Shown: positions 53,548 to 63,842, counted from the stretch's first letter. The stretch: DNA of 64,000 nt from JBEIHX01 sp040381075 (GCA_040381075.1 JBEIHX010000015.1:17572-81571); one strand, 5' to 3'. Made by a program: numbers and translations. Notes: generated by a model from the sequence alone, not told the origin.

Positions 53548-54654
53548 ATGTCCCCAATCGACGTCGCGCCAGGCGAGGGGCTCCCAGGCGTTGGAGCGCG
53601 CAAAGGCCGCGGCGCAGCGTCAAACCGGTCCGGCCGCTTTGAGCGCTTCGCCTATGACGCCTGTGATGACGGATGGGAGCCCACAGAAGAAACGGCGCAG
53701 CTGGAAACCGTCCTCACGCGTGAGCGGGCGAGATCGATCATCAACGAGATCGAGAGCCCGGATCTCGGCTTTGAACGCACGATCAATCCCTATCGCGGGT
53801 GCGAGCATGGCTGCATTTACTGCTACGCTCGTCCTGCGCATGCCTATGTCGGACTGTCGCCGGGTCTGGATTTCGAAAGCAGACTTTTCTTCAAGCCGGA
53901 TGCGGCGCGGCTGTTTGAACGGGCGTTGGGCAAGGAGGGCTATCAGCCGAAACTCATTGTGATCGGCGCGAATACAGACGCCTATCAGCCGACGGAGCGC
54001 AAACTGCGCATCACCCGGGCGCTGCTGGAGACTGCGTGGCGATATCGCCACCCCATCGCCATCGTCACCAAGTCTGCGCTCGTCCTGCGCGATCTTGACC
54101 TCCTCGCTCAGATGGCGAAGCTCAACCTGGCCAAGGTCGCCGTTTCAGTCACGACGCTGGAGCACCGTCTTGCCCGGATCATGGAGCCCCGCGCTGCAAC
54201 GCCGCGCCGAAGGGTAGAGACCATCAAGGCCCTCGCCGACGCCGGAGTGCCCGTGACTGTGATGGTGGCGCCAGTCATCCCGGCCCTGAACGACCATGAA
54301 ATTGAAGCCATCCTGGAGGCGTGCGCTGCAGCCGGGGCCTCTCGCGCCGGTTATGTCGCGCTGCGTCTGCCGCTGGAGATCAAGGATCTGTTCCGGGAGT
54401 GGCTGGAGGCTCATGCGCCTGAGCGCGCACGGCGCGTGCTGAAGCTTGTGCGCGAAATGCGCGGCGGAAAGGATTACGATCCGCACTGGTCGACGCGACT
54501 GACCGGACAGGGGGGCTACGCCCGCCTGATCCGATTACGGTTTACCCAGGCCAGCGAACGCCTTGGCCTCGCAGGCCCTCCGCATCCGAGCGACACCCGG
54601 CACTTTCGTGCGCCGTGCGGGGACACGCGCCAACTGGACCTGTTCACCCTGTGA
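53548..54654 (+). CDS. PA0069-family radical SAM protein
   Basis: A 368-residue protein from the ATG at 53548; GVGARKGRGAASNRSGRFER is the usual N-terminus of the family. The radical SAM cluster site is CEHGCIYCYARPAHAY, with later TIM-barrel strands LIVIGANTDAYQPTERKLRI and AVSVTTLEHRLARIMEPRAA. The ORF extends further upstream (to an ATG at 53119) as low-complexity sequence including the 15-bp array; I consider this non-coding. The family's reaction is unknown, though it resembles the SPL photoproduct lyase-like group. Confidence 0.87.
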   Translation: MSPIDVAPGEGLPGVGARKGRGAASNRSGRFERFAYDACDDGWEPTEETAQLETVLTRERARSIINEIESPDLGFERTINPYRGCEHGCIYCYARPAHAYVGLSPGLDFESRLFFKPDAARLFERALGKEGYQPKLIVIGANTDAYQPTERKLRITRALLETAWRYRHPIAIVTKSALVLRDLDLLAQMAKLNLAKVAVSVTTLEHRLARIMEPRAATPRRRVETIKALADAGVPVTVMVAPVIPALNDHEIEAILEACAAAGASRAGYVALRLPLEIKDLFREWLEAHAPERARRVLKLVREMRGGKDYDPHWSTRLTGQGGYARLIRLRFTQASERLGLAGPPHPSDTRHFRAPCGDTRQLDLFTL

Positions 54655-54676
54655 CCAGGTCCGCTCCCTGAGACGC

Positions 54677-55222
54677 TCAGTCGCCAAGAGGCCCCAGCTG
54701 CGCGTCAGGTGCGCCATGACGATTGTCGCAGGCATCTTCGCGCATCCATGCAAGCGCAACCCCAATCACGGCGCAGACGGCAAGGTTGATGGCGAGGGTT
54801 GTTGAAAAACCATCCCGCGCCGCCTGCTGCGCCGCATCGGACAGGGACTGGCCGTCAGCCCGTGAGAAGCTGAGGTCCAGAAGACCGCCCATTCGTGGCG
54901 TGACGTCCGCGGCGCGCGCCAGCCACCAGGAGACAGTGAGGCCGGCGATCGCCGTCGGCGCAGTCCACCAGCCGCTCATGCCGGCGTCGTGGAAGCGCAT
55001 GGAGATCAGACACAGACCCGACCAGGCTGCCCAGAGCGACACCGCAGCGAGCAGAGCCGCTCCCCAGAGCGGCGCGACCATGAGCGCTGCGCCGCACAGC
55101 GCCTGGGTTCCAAAAACAAAGATCCAGCAATGGAGAAACGCCTCAGATCCGATCCGCCCATCCGGGCTGAACCAGAGGCGCAGTCCGTGGAGGTGGTCGC
55201 GGACCATGGACGCCCCACTCAT
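54677..55222 (-). CDS. DUF805 membrane protein (first of three)
   Basis: A 181-residue inner-membrane protein of the DUF805 (YhaH-like) type. Family features: WFSPDGRIGSEAFLHCWIFV at the start and MRFHDAGMSGWW (the RFHDxGxSGW motif). Four hydrophobic segments. Overlaps the upstream DUF805 gene by 4 bases. Function unknown. Confidence 0.87.
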   Translation of the reverse strand: MSGASMVRDHLHGLRLWFSPDGRIGSEAFLHCWIFVFGTQALCGAALMVAPLWGAALLAAVSLWAAWSGLCLISMRFHDAGMSGWWTAPTAIAGLTVSWWLARAADVTPRMGGLLDLSFSRADGQSLSDAAQQAARDGFSTTLAINLAVCAVIGVALAWMREDACDNRHGAPDAQLGPLGD

Positions 55223-55695
55223 ACAGCGGGCGGCGGCCCATACTGGTTGTCTCCGGGCGAAGCCTTGAGGCTCGCCATGGCGAAGCCGACGATGCCCGTG
55301 ATCACGATGCTGAGCAGGGTGCTGGGCAGGAAGGTCTGCTGCGCCGCGGTGCGGGTATAGGCTGCCACTTCAGACAGGTCCGTCGTCGCCGGCTGTTCGG
55401 GCGGGGTCATGATCAGGGGCGATATGATCATGGCCACGACGCCTGTGCCGACGATCACGGCAGCCGCAAGCCACCCGCTCATGCCGGCGTCATGAAACCG
55501 CTTGGCCAACACAGACGCCAGTGGCCACAGCAGAATGATCGATGCCACGCTGACAAACATCAACACGCCGAAGGGGGCGACAAACACGGTGAGGCTCACC
55601 GCGATCTGAAGTCCCAGGACGATCAGAAGCCCTGTCCAAAGGCCCTTCGGGCCAAGGCGCCCTTTGGCCGAAAACAAAAGCCCCATGATGTCCAT
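55219..55695 (-). CDS. DUF805 membrane protein (second of three)
   Basis: A 158-residue DUF805 protein: FSAKGRLGPKGLWTGLLIVL and AKRFHDAGMSGWLAAAVIV, with hydrophobic segments around 15-60 and 75-95. The ATG at 55695 follows AGGAGA at proper spacing. Translationally coupled to the first copy (ATGA), so the two may act as a pair. Confidence 0.87.
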   Translation of the reverse strand: MDIMGLLFSAKGRLGPKGLWTGLLIVLGLQIAVSLTVFVAPFGVLMFVSVASIILLWPLASVLAKRFHDAGMSGWLAAAVIVGTGVVAMIISPLIMTPPEQPATTDLSEVAAYTRTAAQQTFLPSTLLSIVITGIVGFAMASLKASPGDNQYGPPPAV

Positions 55696-55960
55696 GTTCA
55701 TCTCCTGTGGCTGCGCCCATCCCACGGCGCGTCGACGGCGATCCTGCCAAATCCGTGCAGACTGGCCTCAGCGCGGGAGGCGCCCCAGACCCCATCCGAA
55801 TGATTCCCGTGCCAAGCATACAGCGACTTACTGCAGTTCCCAACCGGAACCGCACGGCGCCGGGATAGCGGCGCATCACGCCATCGTCACGCCAGATGCG
55901 GACCTGACGGGACCTCCGGGAGGCTGTGGATCGCCTGTCCTGCGGCGCGCCCGCAGCCCC

Positions 55961-58084
55961 TTAGGCCGCCGGAAAGCCTCGATCGCGCATGAGCGCTTCC
56001 ACCTGCACGTCTCGCCCGCGGAAATTGCGAAACGCCTCCTCCGGAGGGACAGTATTGCCGGTGCTCATGACGGTGTCGTGGAAACGCCTGGCGACCACGG
56101 GATCATAGGCCCCGCCCGCTTCCGTGAACGCCTCGAAGGCGTCCGCGGTCAGCGTGTCGGCCCAGACATAGCCGTAGTAGCCAGCCGAGTAGCCGTCGCC
56201 TGCAAAGATATGGCCGAAATGGGTGGGCCGGTGCCGAAGCACGATTTCGGCCGGCAGGCCGATCTCGGCCATGGCGGATTTCTCGAAGGCCACGGGATCA
56301 GCGGGCGGCGTCTCCAGGGAATGGATCTTCATGTCGTAGATCGCGCTGGCCAGATACTCGACCGTGGCGAACCCCTGATTGAACGTCCGGGCGCGCTCCA
56401 GCTTGTCGATCAGCGCCTGGGGCATGGGCTGGCCGGTCCTGTAGTGTACGGCGAACCGATTGAGCACTTCGGGCGTCGACAGCCAATGCTCATTGATCTG
56501 ACTTGGGAACTCAACGAAGTCGCGCGCGGTGTTGGTGCCGGCGAGCGTCGGATAGCGCACCGCCGAATTGAGACCATGCAGTGCATGGCCAAACTCATGG
56601 AACATTGTCGACGCGTCGTCCCAGGAAATGAGCACAGGCTCTCCCCCGGACGCCTTCACGAAATTGCAGTTGTTGGAGACGATGGGCGTCACGCGCTCCT
56701 TGAACGTCTCCTGGGTGCGGTATTCGCTCATCCACGCCCCGGACTGCTTGCCGCCGCGGGCATACGGATCGTAATACCACAGGCCAACACGCTCTCCCCG
56801 GCGCGTGACTTCGAAAACACGCACATCCGGATGATAGACCGGCGCCTTGCTGACCTGGGTGAATTCCAGGCCATAGACCTGACCGGCGGCCCAGAACATG
56901 CCCTCGCGGATTTTCTCCATCTGCAGGTAGGGTTTCAGTTCGGCGTCGTCGAAATCGTACTTCGCCTTGCGGACCTTCTCCGCGTAGTATCGATAATCCC
57001 AGGCCGCGATCCGGACCCCATCGGCGTCCGCGATCGTCTGCATGTCAGCCACCTCCTCGCGCACGCGCGCCACGGCCGGGCGCCAGACACGCATCATCAG
57101 ATCCATGGCGCGTTCCGGGGTCTTGGCCATATTGGCGTCGAGGATCCAGTGCGCATGCGTGGGGAAACCCAGGAGCCTCGCGCGTTCAATGCGCAGGTTG
57201 AGGATGTCCACGATCACGGGACGGTTGTCGCGCGCGCCGGCGGTTTCGCCGCGCGACGTCCACATGCGAAACGCCGCCTCGCGCAGATCCCGCCTCGTCG
57301 AATAGACAAGGAAGGGTTCAATGGCCGAGCGCGTATTGGCGAACGCCCACTTGCCAGCCTGCCCGCGCTCACGCGCGCTCGCGGCGGCGGCGGCCTTCAC
57401 GCTCTCCGGCAGGCCTGCAAGGTCTGCCTCCGCCTCCAGAACCAGGGCCTGGGTTTCCTCGTCGGCCAGCTGGTTCTGGCTGAACTTCGTGTAGGCTGAG
57501 GCCAGGGCCTGGTTGATTTCTGCAAGACGCGTCTTGTGCTCCGCTCCCAGGGCGGCCCCCTGGCGGGCGAAGCGATTGTAGGTGACCCACGTCAGACGTT
57601 TCTGTTCAGCGGTGAGATCAGACGACTGATGGGCGTCGTAAACCGCCTTCACCCGCTCAAACAGCGGCCCGTTCTGGGTAATTTCGTCACTGAACGCAGC
57701 GAATTTCGGGCTCATCTCCGCCTCGATCACCTTCATCTCTGCGTCATTCATGGTCGACGTGTAGGTTGCAAAAATGCTGGAAACCCGGCCGAGAGCCCGT
57801 CCGGCATCCTCCATTTTCGCAATCGTGTTGGCGAATGTCGCGGGGCGCGCATCAGCGACGATGGCGGCGAGTTCCGCGCGGTACAGGTCCATGGCGCGCA
57901 GGATCGCAGGCTTGATGTCGACGACAGTGACTTTGTCAAACGGCGGGGCGCCGCCAAGCGGACCGCGCCAGGGCGCCAGCAGGGCATCGACGGAGGTCCG
58001 GGCAAGCGCAGCGCTGGCGACGCCTGGCGTCGCGGCAAAGGCGCCGACCGCCCCACTGGTCAAAAGAAACTCACGACGTTGCAT
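55961..58084 (-). CDS. M3-family metallopeptidase with twin-arginine signal
   Basis: A 707-residue peptidase. The N-terminus MQRREFLLTSGAVGAFAATP is a twin-arginine-like signal. The zinc motif is MFHEFGHALHGLNS (HExxH), and the third ligand Glu is in FVEFPSQINEHW. Length and architecture are those of peptidyl-dipeptidase Dcp/oligopeptidase A. It probably trims peptides in the periplasm. It ends 259 bp before the DUF805 pair. Confidence 0.92.
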   Translation of the reverse strand: MQRREFLLTSGAVGAFAATPGVASAALARTSVDALLAPWRGPLGGAPPFDKVTVVDIKPAILRAMDLYRAELAAIVADARPATFANTIAKMEDAGRALGRVSSIFATYTSTMNDAEMKVIEAEMSPKFAAFSDEITQNGPLFERVKAVYDAHQSSDLTAEQKRLTWVTYNRFARQGAALGAEHKTRLAEINQALASAYTKFSQNQLADEETQALVLEAEADLAGLPESVKAAAAASARERGQAGKWAFANTRSAIEPFLVYSTRRDLREAAFRMWTSRGETAGARDNRPVIVDILNLRIERARLLGFPTHAHWILDANMAKTPERAMDLMMRVWRPAVARVREEVADMQTIADADGVRIAAWDYRYYAEKVRKAKYDFDDAELKPYLQMEKIREGMFWAAGQVYGLEFTQVSKAPVYHPDVRVFEVTRRGERVGLWYYDPYARGGKQSGAWMSEYRTQETFKERVTPIVSNNCNFVKASGGEPVLISWDDASTMFHEFGHALHGLNSAVRYPTLAGTNTARDFVEFPSQINEHWLSTPEVLNRFAVHYRTGQPMPQALIDKLERARTFNQGFATVEYLASAIYDMKIHSLETPPADPVAFEKSAMAEIGLPAEIVLRHRPTHFGHIFAGDGYSAGYYGYVWADTLTADAFEAFTEAGGAYDPVVARRFHDTVMSTGNTVPPEEAFRNFRGRDVQVEALMRDRGFPAA

Positions 58085-58225
58085 GGACGGGTCTCCGGCA
58101 GGCGAATTCCTGGACACATGCCCGCTACAAGGACACAGCCACAGCCTGTCATCAAGGCGGCATGCGCCCGGCGCCTGCCGCTTGCCCCCTTCGGCAAGGC
58201 CAGACACGCAACGCCCAGGACGGAT

Positions 58226-58273
58226 CCAAGGACAGGGCCAAGGACAGGGCCAAGGACAGGTCCAAGGACAGGG
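58226..58273. repeat. 12-bp tandem repeat, four copies
   Basis: The unit CCAAGGACAGGG occurs four times with one mismatch. It lies in the 300-bp gap between the M3 peptidase and the third DUF805 gene, where nothing else is seen. Confidence 0.9.
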
Positions 58274-58384
58274 CCAGATCGTGCAGTGCGACAGCTGGAC
58301 GCATGCCAGGCCTGCCACGCGCCGCCGGCTTGGCGACCCTGCCGGCCCGCCAGCCAGCCCTGTGCGTCGCACGGCGCAGCCGGC

Positions 58385-58825
58385 TCAGGCCGCCGGCGGC
58401 GCGCCGAACCTGTTCGCGGCGCGATCCCCGGACAATACGCCAAGCGTCGCCACGAACCAGACAGCTCCAGCAAGCCACCAGATACCGACAATCGCCGCGC
58501 CAAGCCCAAGCCCGGCAGCCAACCCGAACACCCCGGCAGCCAGGGCGCCCACGCCCGCAAGCGGGGCGACAAGGATCAGCCAGTGCACGATGTGCGGCGC
58601 CAGCCATGCAACCGCGGCCCAGGCGGATCTGCCGCGGTCATGGCAGCGCTTGGCCACCAACGCCCAGAACATCCACAACGCCAGAAGCCCGACAGCGAAT
58701 TTGACCACGCCCGACAGGGCCTGATCGACGCTGCCGACGATGGCGACGATGACAAGGCCGAGCCAGAACGCGCGCCGCCCGATGCGCCCGTCGAAGCCGA
58801 GCAGCCAATGGGCGGGATCCCTCAC
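58385..58825 (-). CDS. DUF805 membrane protein (third of three)
   Basis: A 146-residue DUF805 protein: LGFDGRIGRRAFWLGLVIVA and VAKRCHDRGRSAWAAVAWLA. It starts inside the end of the acyl-CoA carboxylase gene (ATGA overlap), so it is translated together with it. The motif has Cys-His-Asp-Arg-Gly where the others have FHDAG. Confidence 0.85.
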   Translation of the reverse strand: MRDPAHWLLGFDGRIGRRAFWLGLVIVAIVGSVDQALSGVVKFAVGLLALWMFWALVAKRCHDRGRSAWAAVAWLAPHIVHWLILVAPLAGVGALAAGVFGLAAGLGLGAAIVGIWWLAGAVWFVATLGVLSGDRAANRFGAPPAA

Positions 58826-60822
58826 GCGAGTTCCACCAACACATCGTCGGCTGCGACCGGATCGCCGACCTTGACGTTGACGGATTTCACCACGCCGTCG
58901 CGCTCGGCGCGGATGATGTTCTGCATCTTCATCGCTTCGATGATGCAGACGGCCTCACCGGACTTCACTTCCTGATTTGCGGCTACATCGATTGAGACAA
59001 CGAGACCGGGCATCGGAGAAGCCACAAAGCGCGAGGTGTCGGCGGGCGGCTTCTCCGGCAGGCGGGCGAGAAGATCCGCAACTCGCGGCGGGACCGGCAG
59101 CACATGGGCGTGCACGCCGCGCAGGCGCACTTCGAAACCTGGAGACCTGCGCTTGATCTTGACGGCGAAGGGCTTGCCGCCGAGGAGCCCCTTCATAAGA
59201 CGATCGCCAGGCTGCCAGGCTGTCTCAAGCTTTTGCGCCTTCGCCTTGCCGACCTTGACCTCCGCGCCGGCGCCCGAGAGCACGACGCGCACCTCGTGAC
59301 GTTCGCCATGCAGGCTCACCACCCAGTCTTCGCGCCCGCCCTGCATGCCGTTGAGCTGCCCGCTGACGCGCTTGGCCCGGGCGTCGATCAGCGCCTGCGC
59401 ATAGGCCGCCGCGATGGCAAGCTGGGTCGCCTGGCCCGGCGTCGGGGCGACGCCGAGAAGGCCCTGCGGGAACTGCTCCTTGATATAGGCGGTCGTGATA
59501 TCGCCCGACCGGAAGCGCTCCTCCTCCATCACGGCGGCGAGGAACGCGATGTTGTCCTGGATCCCGTCGATCGCGAAGTGATCGAGAGCCTGGGCCTGCG
59601 CATCGATCGCCTCAAGCCGGGTGGGAGCATGGGTGATCAGCTTTGAGATCATCGGATCATAGAACATCGAGATCTCGTCGCCCTCCCGAACGCCCGCGTC
59701 ATTGCGCACCGAAACACTGCCGGAGACCCCTTCAGTCGGCGGAACATAGCGCTTCAGCCTCCCGATTGACGGCAGGAAGTTGCGATAGGGATCCTCTGCG
59801 TAGATGCGGCTTTCGATCGCCCAGCCATTGATTTTGACATCTGACTGGCTGAGTGGAAGTTTTTCGCCCGCAGCTACCCGGATCATCAGCTCGACGAGGT
59901 CGAGACCGGTGATCATCTCCGTCACCGGATGCTCCACCTGGAGACGGGTATTCATTTCCAGAAAGTAGAAGCTGCGGTCGACGCCGGAGGCGACAAACTC
60001 CACCGTACCCGCGCTGTCGTAGCCGACGGCCTTGGCGAGGGCGACGGCCTGGGCTCCCATGGCGGCCCGGGTGGCGGGGTCGAGCAGCGGCGACGGGGCC
60101 TCTTCAATCACCTTCTGGTTGCGACGCTGGATCGAGCATTCGCGTTCATTCAGGTGGATGACCTCGCCATGCTTGTCGCCCATCACCTGGATTTCGATGT
60201 GACGCGGATTGAGCACGAACTTCTCGATGAAGATGCGATCGTCGCCGAAGGCGTTCCTGGCCTCGGCGCGCACCGCCGGAAATCCCTCGAGAACCTCCTT
60301 GCGGTCATAGGCGACGCGGATGCCCTTGCCCCCGCCCCCGGCCGACGCCTTGATCATGACCGGATACCCGATGTCCTCGGCGATCTCCACGGCATGGTCC
60401 ACGTCGCGGATCTCGCCAATATACCCTGGTACGGTCGAGACCCTGGCGGCGGCGGCGGTCTTTTTCGACTCGATCTTGTCGCCCATCGCGAAGATGGCCT
60501 TCGGATTGGGACCGATAAAGGCAATCTTTTCTGCCAAAAGGCGCTCTGCGAACTCGGTTTTTTCCGAAAGAAAGCCGAAGCCAGGATGAATTGCCTGGGC
60601 GCCGGTCGCGCGCGCGGCGGCGACGATCTTGTCAATCACCAGATAGGACTGGGCGGCGGGAGCAGGGCCGATGAAGACAGCTTCATCCGCCATTTCCACC
60701 GCAAGCGAGTCACGGTCGGCCTCAGAAAAGACGATGGCGGTCTTGATGCCGAGACGCCGGCACGTCTTGATGATGCGAACGCCGATTTCGCCGCGGTTGG
60801 CGATTAGAAGCTTGTCGAACAT
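58822..60822 (-). CDS. pccA: Biotin-dependent acyl-CoA carboxylase alpha subunit (propionyl-CoA type)
   Basis: A 666-residue protein that carboxylates its biotin with ATP and bicarbonate. Domains: biotin carboxylase (1 to about 450) with IANRGEIGVRIIKTCRRLG, ATP loop KASAGGGGKGIRVAY, and EMNTRLQVEHPVTEM; a linker domain of about 130 residues; and the biotinyl domain with SPMPGLVVSIDVAAN and EAMKMQNII (Lys carries biotin). The single-chain layout with a C-terminal biotin domain fits propionyl-CoA carboxylase. The beta subunit is not in the window. The downstream DUF805 gene is coupled to it. Confidence 0.93.
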   Translation of the reverse strand: MFDKLLIANRGEIGVRIIKTCRRLGIKTAIVFSEADRDSLAVEMADEAVFIGPAPAAQSYLVIDKIVAAARATGAQAIHPGFGFLSEKTEFAERLLAEKIAFIGPNPKAIFAMGDKIESKKTAAAARVSTVPGYIGEIRDVDHAVEIAEDIGYPVMIKASAGGGGKGIRVAYDRKEVLEGFPAVRAEARNAFGDDRIFIEKFVLNPRHIEIQVMGDKHGEVIHLNERECSIQRRNQKVIEEAPSPLLDPATRAAMGAQAVALAKAVGYDSAGTVEFVASGVDRSFYFLEMNTRLQVEHPVTEMITGLDLVELMIRVAAGEKLPLSQSDVKINGWAIESRIYAEDPYRNFLPSIGRLKRYVPPTEGVSGSVSVRNDAGVREGDEISMFYDPMISKLITHAPTRLEAIDAQAQALDHFAIDGIQDNIAFLAAVMEEERFRSGDITTAYIKEQFPQGLLGVAPTPGQATQLAIAAAYAQALIDARAKRVSGQLNGMQGGREDWVVSLHGERHEVRVVLSGAGAEVKVGKAKAQKLETAWQPGDRLMKGLLGGKPFAVKIKRRSPGFEVRLRGVHAHVLPVPPRVADLLARLPEKPPADTSRFVASPMPGLVVSIDVAANQEVKSGEAVCIIEAMKMQNIIRAERDGVVKSVNVKVGDPVAADDVLVELA

Positions 60823-60963
60823 GGCCCCCGGAATCCATTCTGGCGCCCGCATGCGGGCGACGCGTGTGCTGCAGACCTCTGCGGCCCCGGCCGGCCGAAC
60901 GCTAATGAGGCGCTGCGGGCTTGGCAACTCGCCGGGGCGCCAAGGACAGGGAAAGGTCCCTTC

Positions 60964-62136
60964 ATGCGGGTGATTCCCCCCTCGCCGCAGGCAGGGGCCA
61001 GGGCGAACCGGCGACCGGGCGCGCCGCGCGGCGTCAGGACGTGGCTTACTGCGGCGCCTGTGCGCCCAGGCGGGCGGGCGCGCCGGTGCGCCGGCGGCGC
61101 GTGGGCGGTTGTTGCGTGCGCAGCATTCCTGACTGCCTGCAACGCCCCATCAGATGCGGCTGCTCGCGGCGGCGACAAGACCGCGACCGCGGTCACCGCC
61201 GCGCCGTCAAAACCCTATTTTCCGGTGCGCCGCTGCATGCAGTTCGCGAACGCGCTCGACGCCCCTCGCGAGGGCGACTGGGGCTATCGCATCCGCGATG
61301 CCGACATCCGCACCGTCGCAGCCGCCGGCTTCGACGCCATCCGCGTGCCGATCCAATGGTCGGCCTACGCGTCCCAGACCCCGCCATACGGTCTCGACCC
61401 GGCAATCTTCGCGCGGGCCGACCACGTGTTCCGCCTCGCGCTCGATGAAAATCTCGCCGTCATCTTCACGCTGCACAACTATGACGCAATGAACGAGGAT
61501 CCGGCTGGACAGCGCGCCCGATTGATCGCGATCTGGGAGCAGATCGCGCGCCATTACGCCGACTGGCCCGCTGAACTTATTTTTGAGCCGTTCAATGAAC
61601 CGAACGGGCGGCTGAACGGCGCTGTCTGGGAGGGTGTCGCGGATGACCTGACAGCCGTGATCCGCGTCTCCAATCCCACCCGTACGCTGATCTTCGGTCC
61701 ACCCGAGTGGAACTGGGTCGACCAGCTGGAGGGGTGGGCGCCGCCGCGCGATCCCTATGTTGTGGCGACACATCATTACTACGCCCCCTGGGAGTTCACG
61801 GTTCAGGGAGCGGAGTTTCTCGATAACCCCCCGCCGCGCGGCCGCCGCTGGGGAACCCCGCAGGACCGGGCGCAGGTGCGCGCTGACATCAGGCAGGCGG
61901 CAGACTGGGCGGGCGCACACCGGCTTCCGATGTTTCTTGGCGAGTTTGGGGTGCACATCGCAGCGCCCGCCAGTGATCGCGCAGCCTGGCTGCGAGCGGT
62001 GCGCGAAGCGGCCGAGGCCACCGGCCAGGCGTGGTGTCACCATGACTTCGCCACCAACTTTGCAGCCTACGAGCCTGGCCGGGAGGCGTGGCGCGCCGAT
62101 GTTTTCGACGCGCTGATGGGCGTACCGCCGCCATGA
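60964..62136 (+). CDS. Glycoside hydrolase family 5-type lipoprotein
   Basis: A 390-residue protein from ATG 60964, which has GGGAAAGG upstream. A lipobox LTAC (Cys59) follows a hydrophobic stretch, but the n-region before it would be unusually long; an internal GTG at 61060 would give a normal lipoprotein signal. The catalytic TIM barrel shows GFDAIRVPIQWSAYA, the acid/base Glu in LIFEPFNEPNGRLNG and the nucleophile Glu in PMFLGEFGVH. Likely cuts beta-glucan-type polysaccharide at the outer membrane; substrate unknown. Confidence 0.88.
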   Translation: MRVIPPSPQAGARANRRPGAPRGVRTWLTAAPVRPGGRARRCAGGAWAVVACAAFLTACNAPSDAAARGGDKTATAVTAAPSKPYFPVRRCMQFANALDAPREGDWGYRIRDADIRTVAAAGFDAIRVPIQWSAYASQTPPYGLDPAIFARADHVFRLALDENLAVIFTLHNYDAMNEDPAGQRARLIAIWEQIARHYADWPAELIFEPFNEPNGRLNGAVWEGVADDLTAVIRVSNPTRTLIFGPPEWNWVDQLEGWAPPRDPYVVATHHYYAPWEFTVQGAEFLDNPPPRGRRWGTPQDRAQVRADIRQAADWAGAHRLPMFLGEFGVHIAAPASDRAAWLRAVREAAEATGQAWCHHDFATNFAAYEPGREAWRADVFDALMGVPPP

Positions 62137-62182
62137 GGCGCCGACCGCCCGCGGGCAGCGGGTCGGCGGTCGGACGGGCTGC

Positions 62183-62890
62183 CTAGCCGAGACCGGCGAT
62201 CGCTGGCGCTCCGAAGAGGGTGGCGTGAAACCACACAAGCGCGCAGACGATCACAAGCGCCAGAAACACCTGGGGTGCTGTCTCACCGAAGGCCAACCTG
62301 TTGCGCCCCTGGACAATCGCGGCGAACGGAATGACGGACGTCACCGCAGCGAACTTCGCCCAGCCCTCGGGATCGCGAATCCTGCGCTTGCGGTCGATCG
62401 AGCGCATGCCTGAGAGCGCGACATAGAAGATCCCGAAGAACAGCACGATCGCCGCCCGGTCGCCATTGACGATGAGATGGCCCGCGCCCCACAGGCTTGC
62501 GCCAACCAGGAACGGATGGCGGGTGATCCGGGTCATGCCCTTGGCCGGTTCGTCTTTGGCGAGCATGCCTTCAAAGCCCACCGCCGTCGGACTGGGGGTC
62601 AACAGGCCAGCGAAGCCGATGACGAGGCCAATGCTGACCAGACCGATGGCGACAGGCCGGGCGGCGTCCGGCGCCGTCCACAACTCCGCGTTTGCGGGAT
62701 CGCCACGGGCTGCGCCATAGCCCATGACCACCCAGGCGAAGGCCGCGATGGAGGAGAGCGAAAAGACCCCGCGGTAGGCGGGTTCGCCGATCGCCCTGAC
62801 CAGCGTGCTGCGCAATGGCGATCCCGCGATGGCGGAATGCAACAGGATAAAGGTCGCCATGGCGATGGCGAAAGTGACAAGCGGCGTCAT
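62183..62890 (-). CDS. NnrU-family membrane protein
   Basis: A 235-residue protein with about six transmembrane segments and the NnrU signature RITRHPFLVGASLWGAGHLI with its His. NnrU is linked to nitric-oxide metabolism in some denitrifiers, and homologues act in other oxidoreductive roles. Start at 62890 follows GGGAGGGCG. Converges with the GH5 gene; no nor or nir genes nearby. Confidence 0.87.
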   Translation of the reverse strand: MTPLVTFAIAMATFILLHSAIAGSPLRSTLVRAIGEPAYRGVFSLSSIAAFAWVVMGYGAARGDPANAELWTAPDAARPVAIGLVSIGLVIGFAGLLTPSPTAVGFEGMLAKDEPAKGMTRITRHPFLVGASLWGAGHLIVNGDRAAIVLFFGIFYVALSGMRSIDRKRRIRDPEGWAKFAAVTSVIPFAAIVQGRNRLAFGETAPQVFLALVIVCALVWFHATLFGAPAIAGLG

Positions 62891-63609
62891 GGCGCCCTCC
62901 CCCGACAGGCCGTGTTCCGGACCGGCTTTTCTTTGGCGACAATGCCACGCCCACGCCAGCCGACAAGCCCTGGACGACGGAGCCTTGATCGACGTGCAGG
63001 AGACGCCGCAGCCCCCTTCGCCGCCTGGCGCGGGCGCTGGCGCAAGGCCCTCCAGCCTGACGCCACATAGATCGGGAGATCGGCCGTTTACGGGGCGAAC
63101 CCGAATACAGGTTCGGCGGTCCATGATCATCCGGCAGCTGGCGCGCCGGGCTCGACCGCCGGTCCCGTGCGCTCGCGCGACGGCGGCCCGGGCGTGCGGG
63201 CGCTCCGGGCACGCTGGAGCACTGTGAGCAGATCTCCCTCAGGCGGGCGGCGGACTGGCGCAGAGCGCTCTGGCCTGCCCGAAGGTTTTCATGCCCATCC
63301 GCCAGGCACGGAGCAGGATCTTGTCGAGCTTTGGCGCCAGGGTTGGCGCGAGCGCGCCACGCCACCGACGGGAGATCGACACCAGCGGGGGGCGACGATG
63401 GGGTGGTCTGGCGTGACGGCGCAGACCACAGCTTCGGGCGCCGACGGCGGAGCGTGAACCGTCCGGCGCGCCTTTACGGGAGGCCGTTCCTCGCCTCTCT
63501 GCCGCACCTGGCGCCGACGCAGGGGCGCGGGGCGCCGTTTCTGCTTGCGTCGCGCCGGGAATTGCGGCAAGTCCCCGGCCCTCGCGTCATGCCGAACCGG
63601 CGGCGGGTC
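62891..63609. other. Gap of about 720 bp without recognised gene
   Basis: I see open frames but no domain-like protein. No terminator or repeat stands out before tRNA-Lys. Confidence 0.45.
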
Positions 63610-63685
<76 letters not shown>

Positions 63686-63716
63686 AGGCGGCCTTGAAGT
63701 TTTCGATGGTTCCTAG

Positions 63717-63842
63717 GTTAACCCGCGCCGCCGCACTTGGCTCTAGGTACCAGTTAGGTACCGCGCGGATGGATTTCGCGGGTTAACGCCCATGCGCATG
63801 GGCGGCCGGCGATGCGCATTCACCACGGCTTCCCGGGTTAAC
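63717..63842. repeat. GTTAAC-containing repeats downstream of tRNA-Lys, possible attachment region
   Basis: GGTTAACCCGCG (63717-63728) and CGCGGGTTAAC (63777-63787) form an inverted pair, and CGGGTTAAC occurs again at 63834-63842. A TAGGTACCAGTTAGGTACC stretch lies between them. This local repeat structure just past a tRNA 3' end is typical of, but not proof of, an integrase attachment site. No integrase is visible in the window. Confidence 0.35.
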
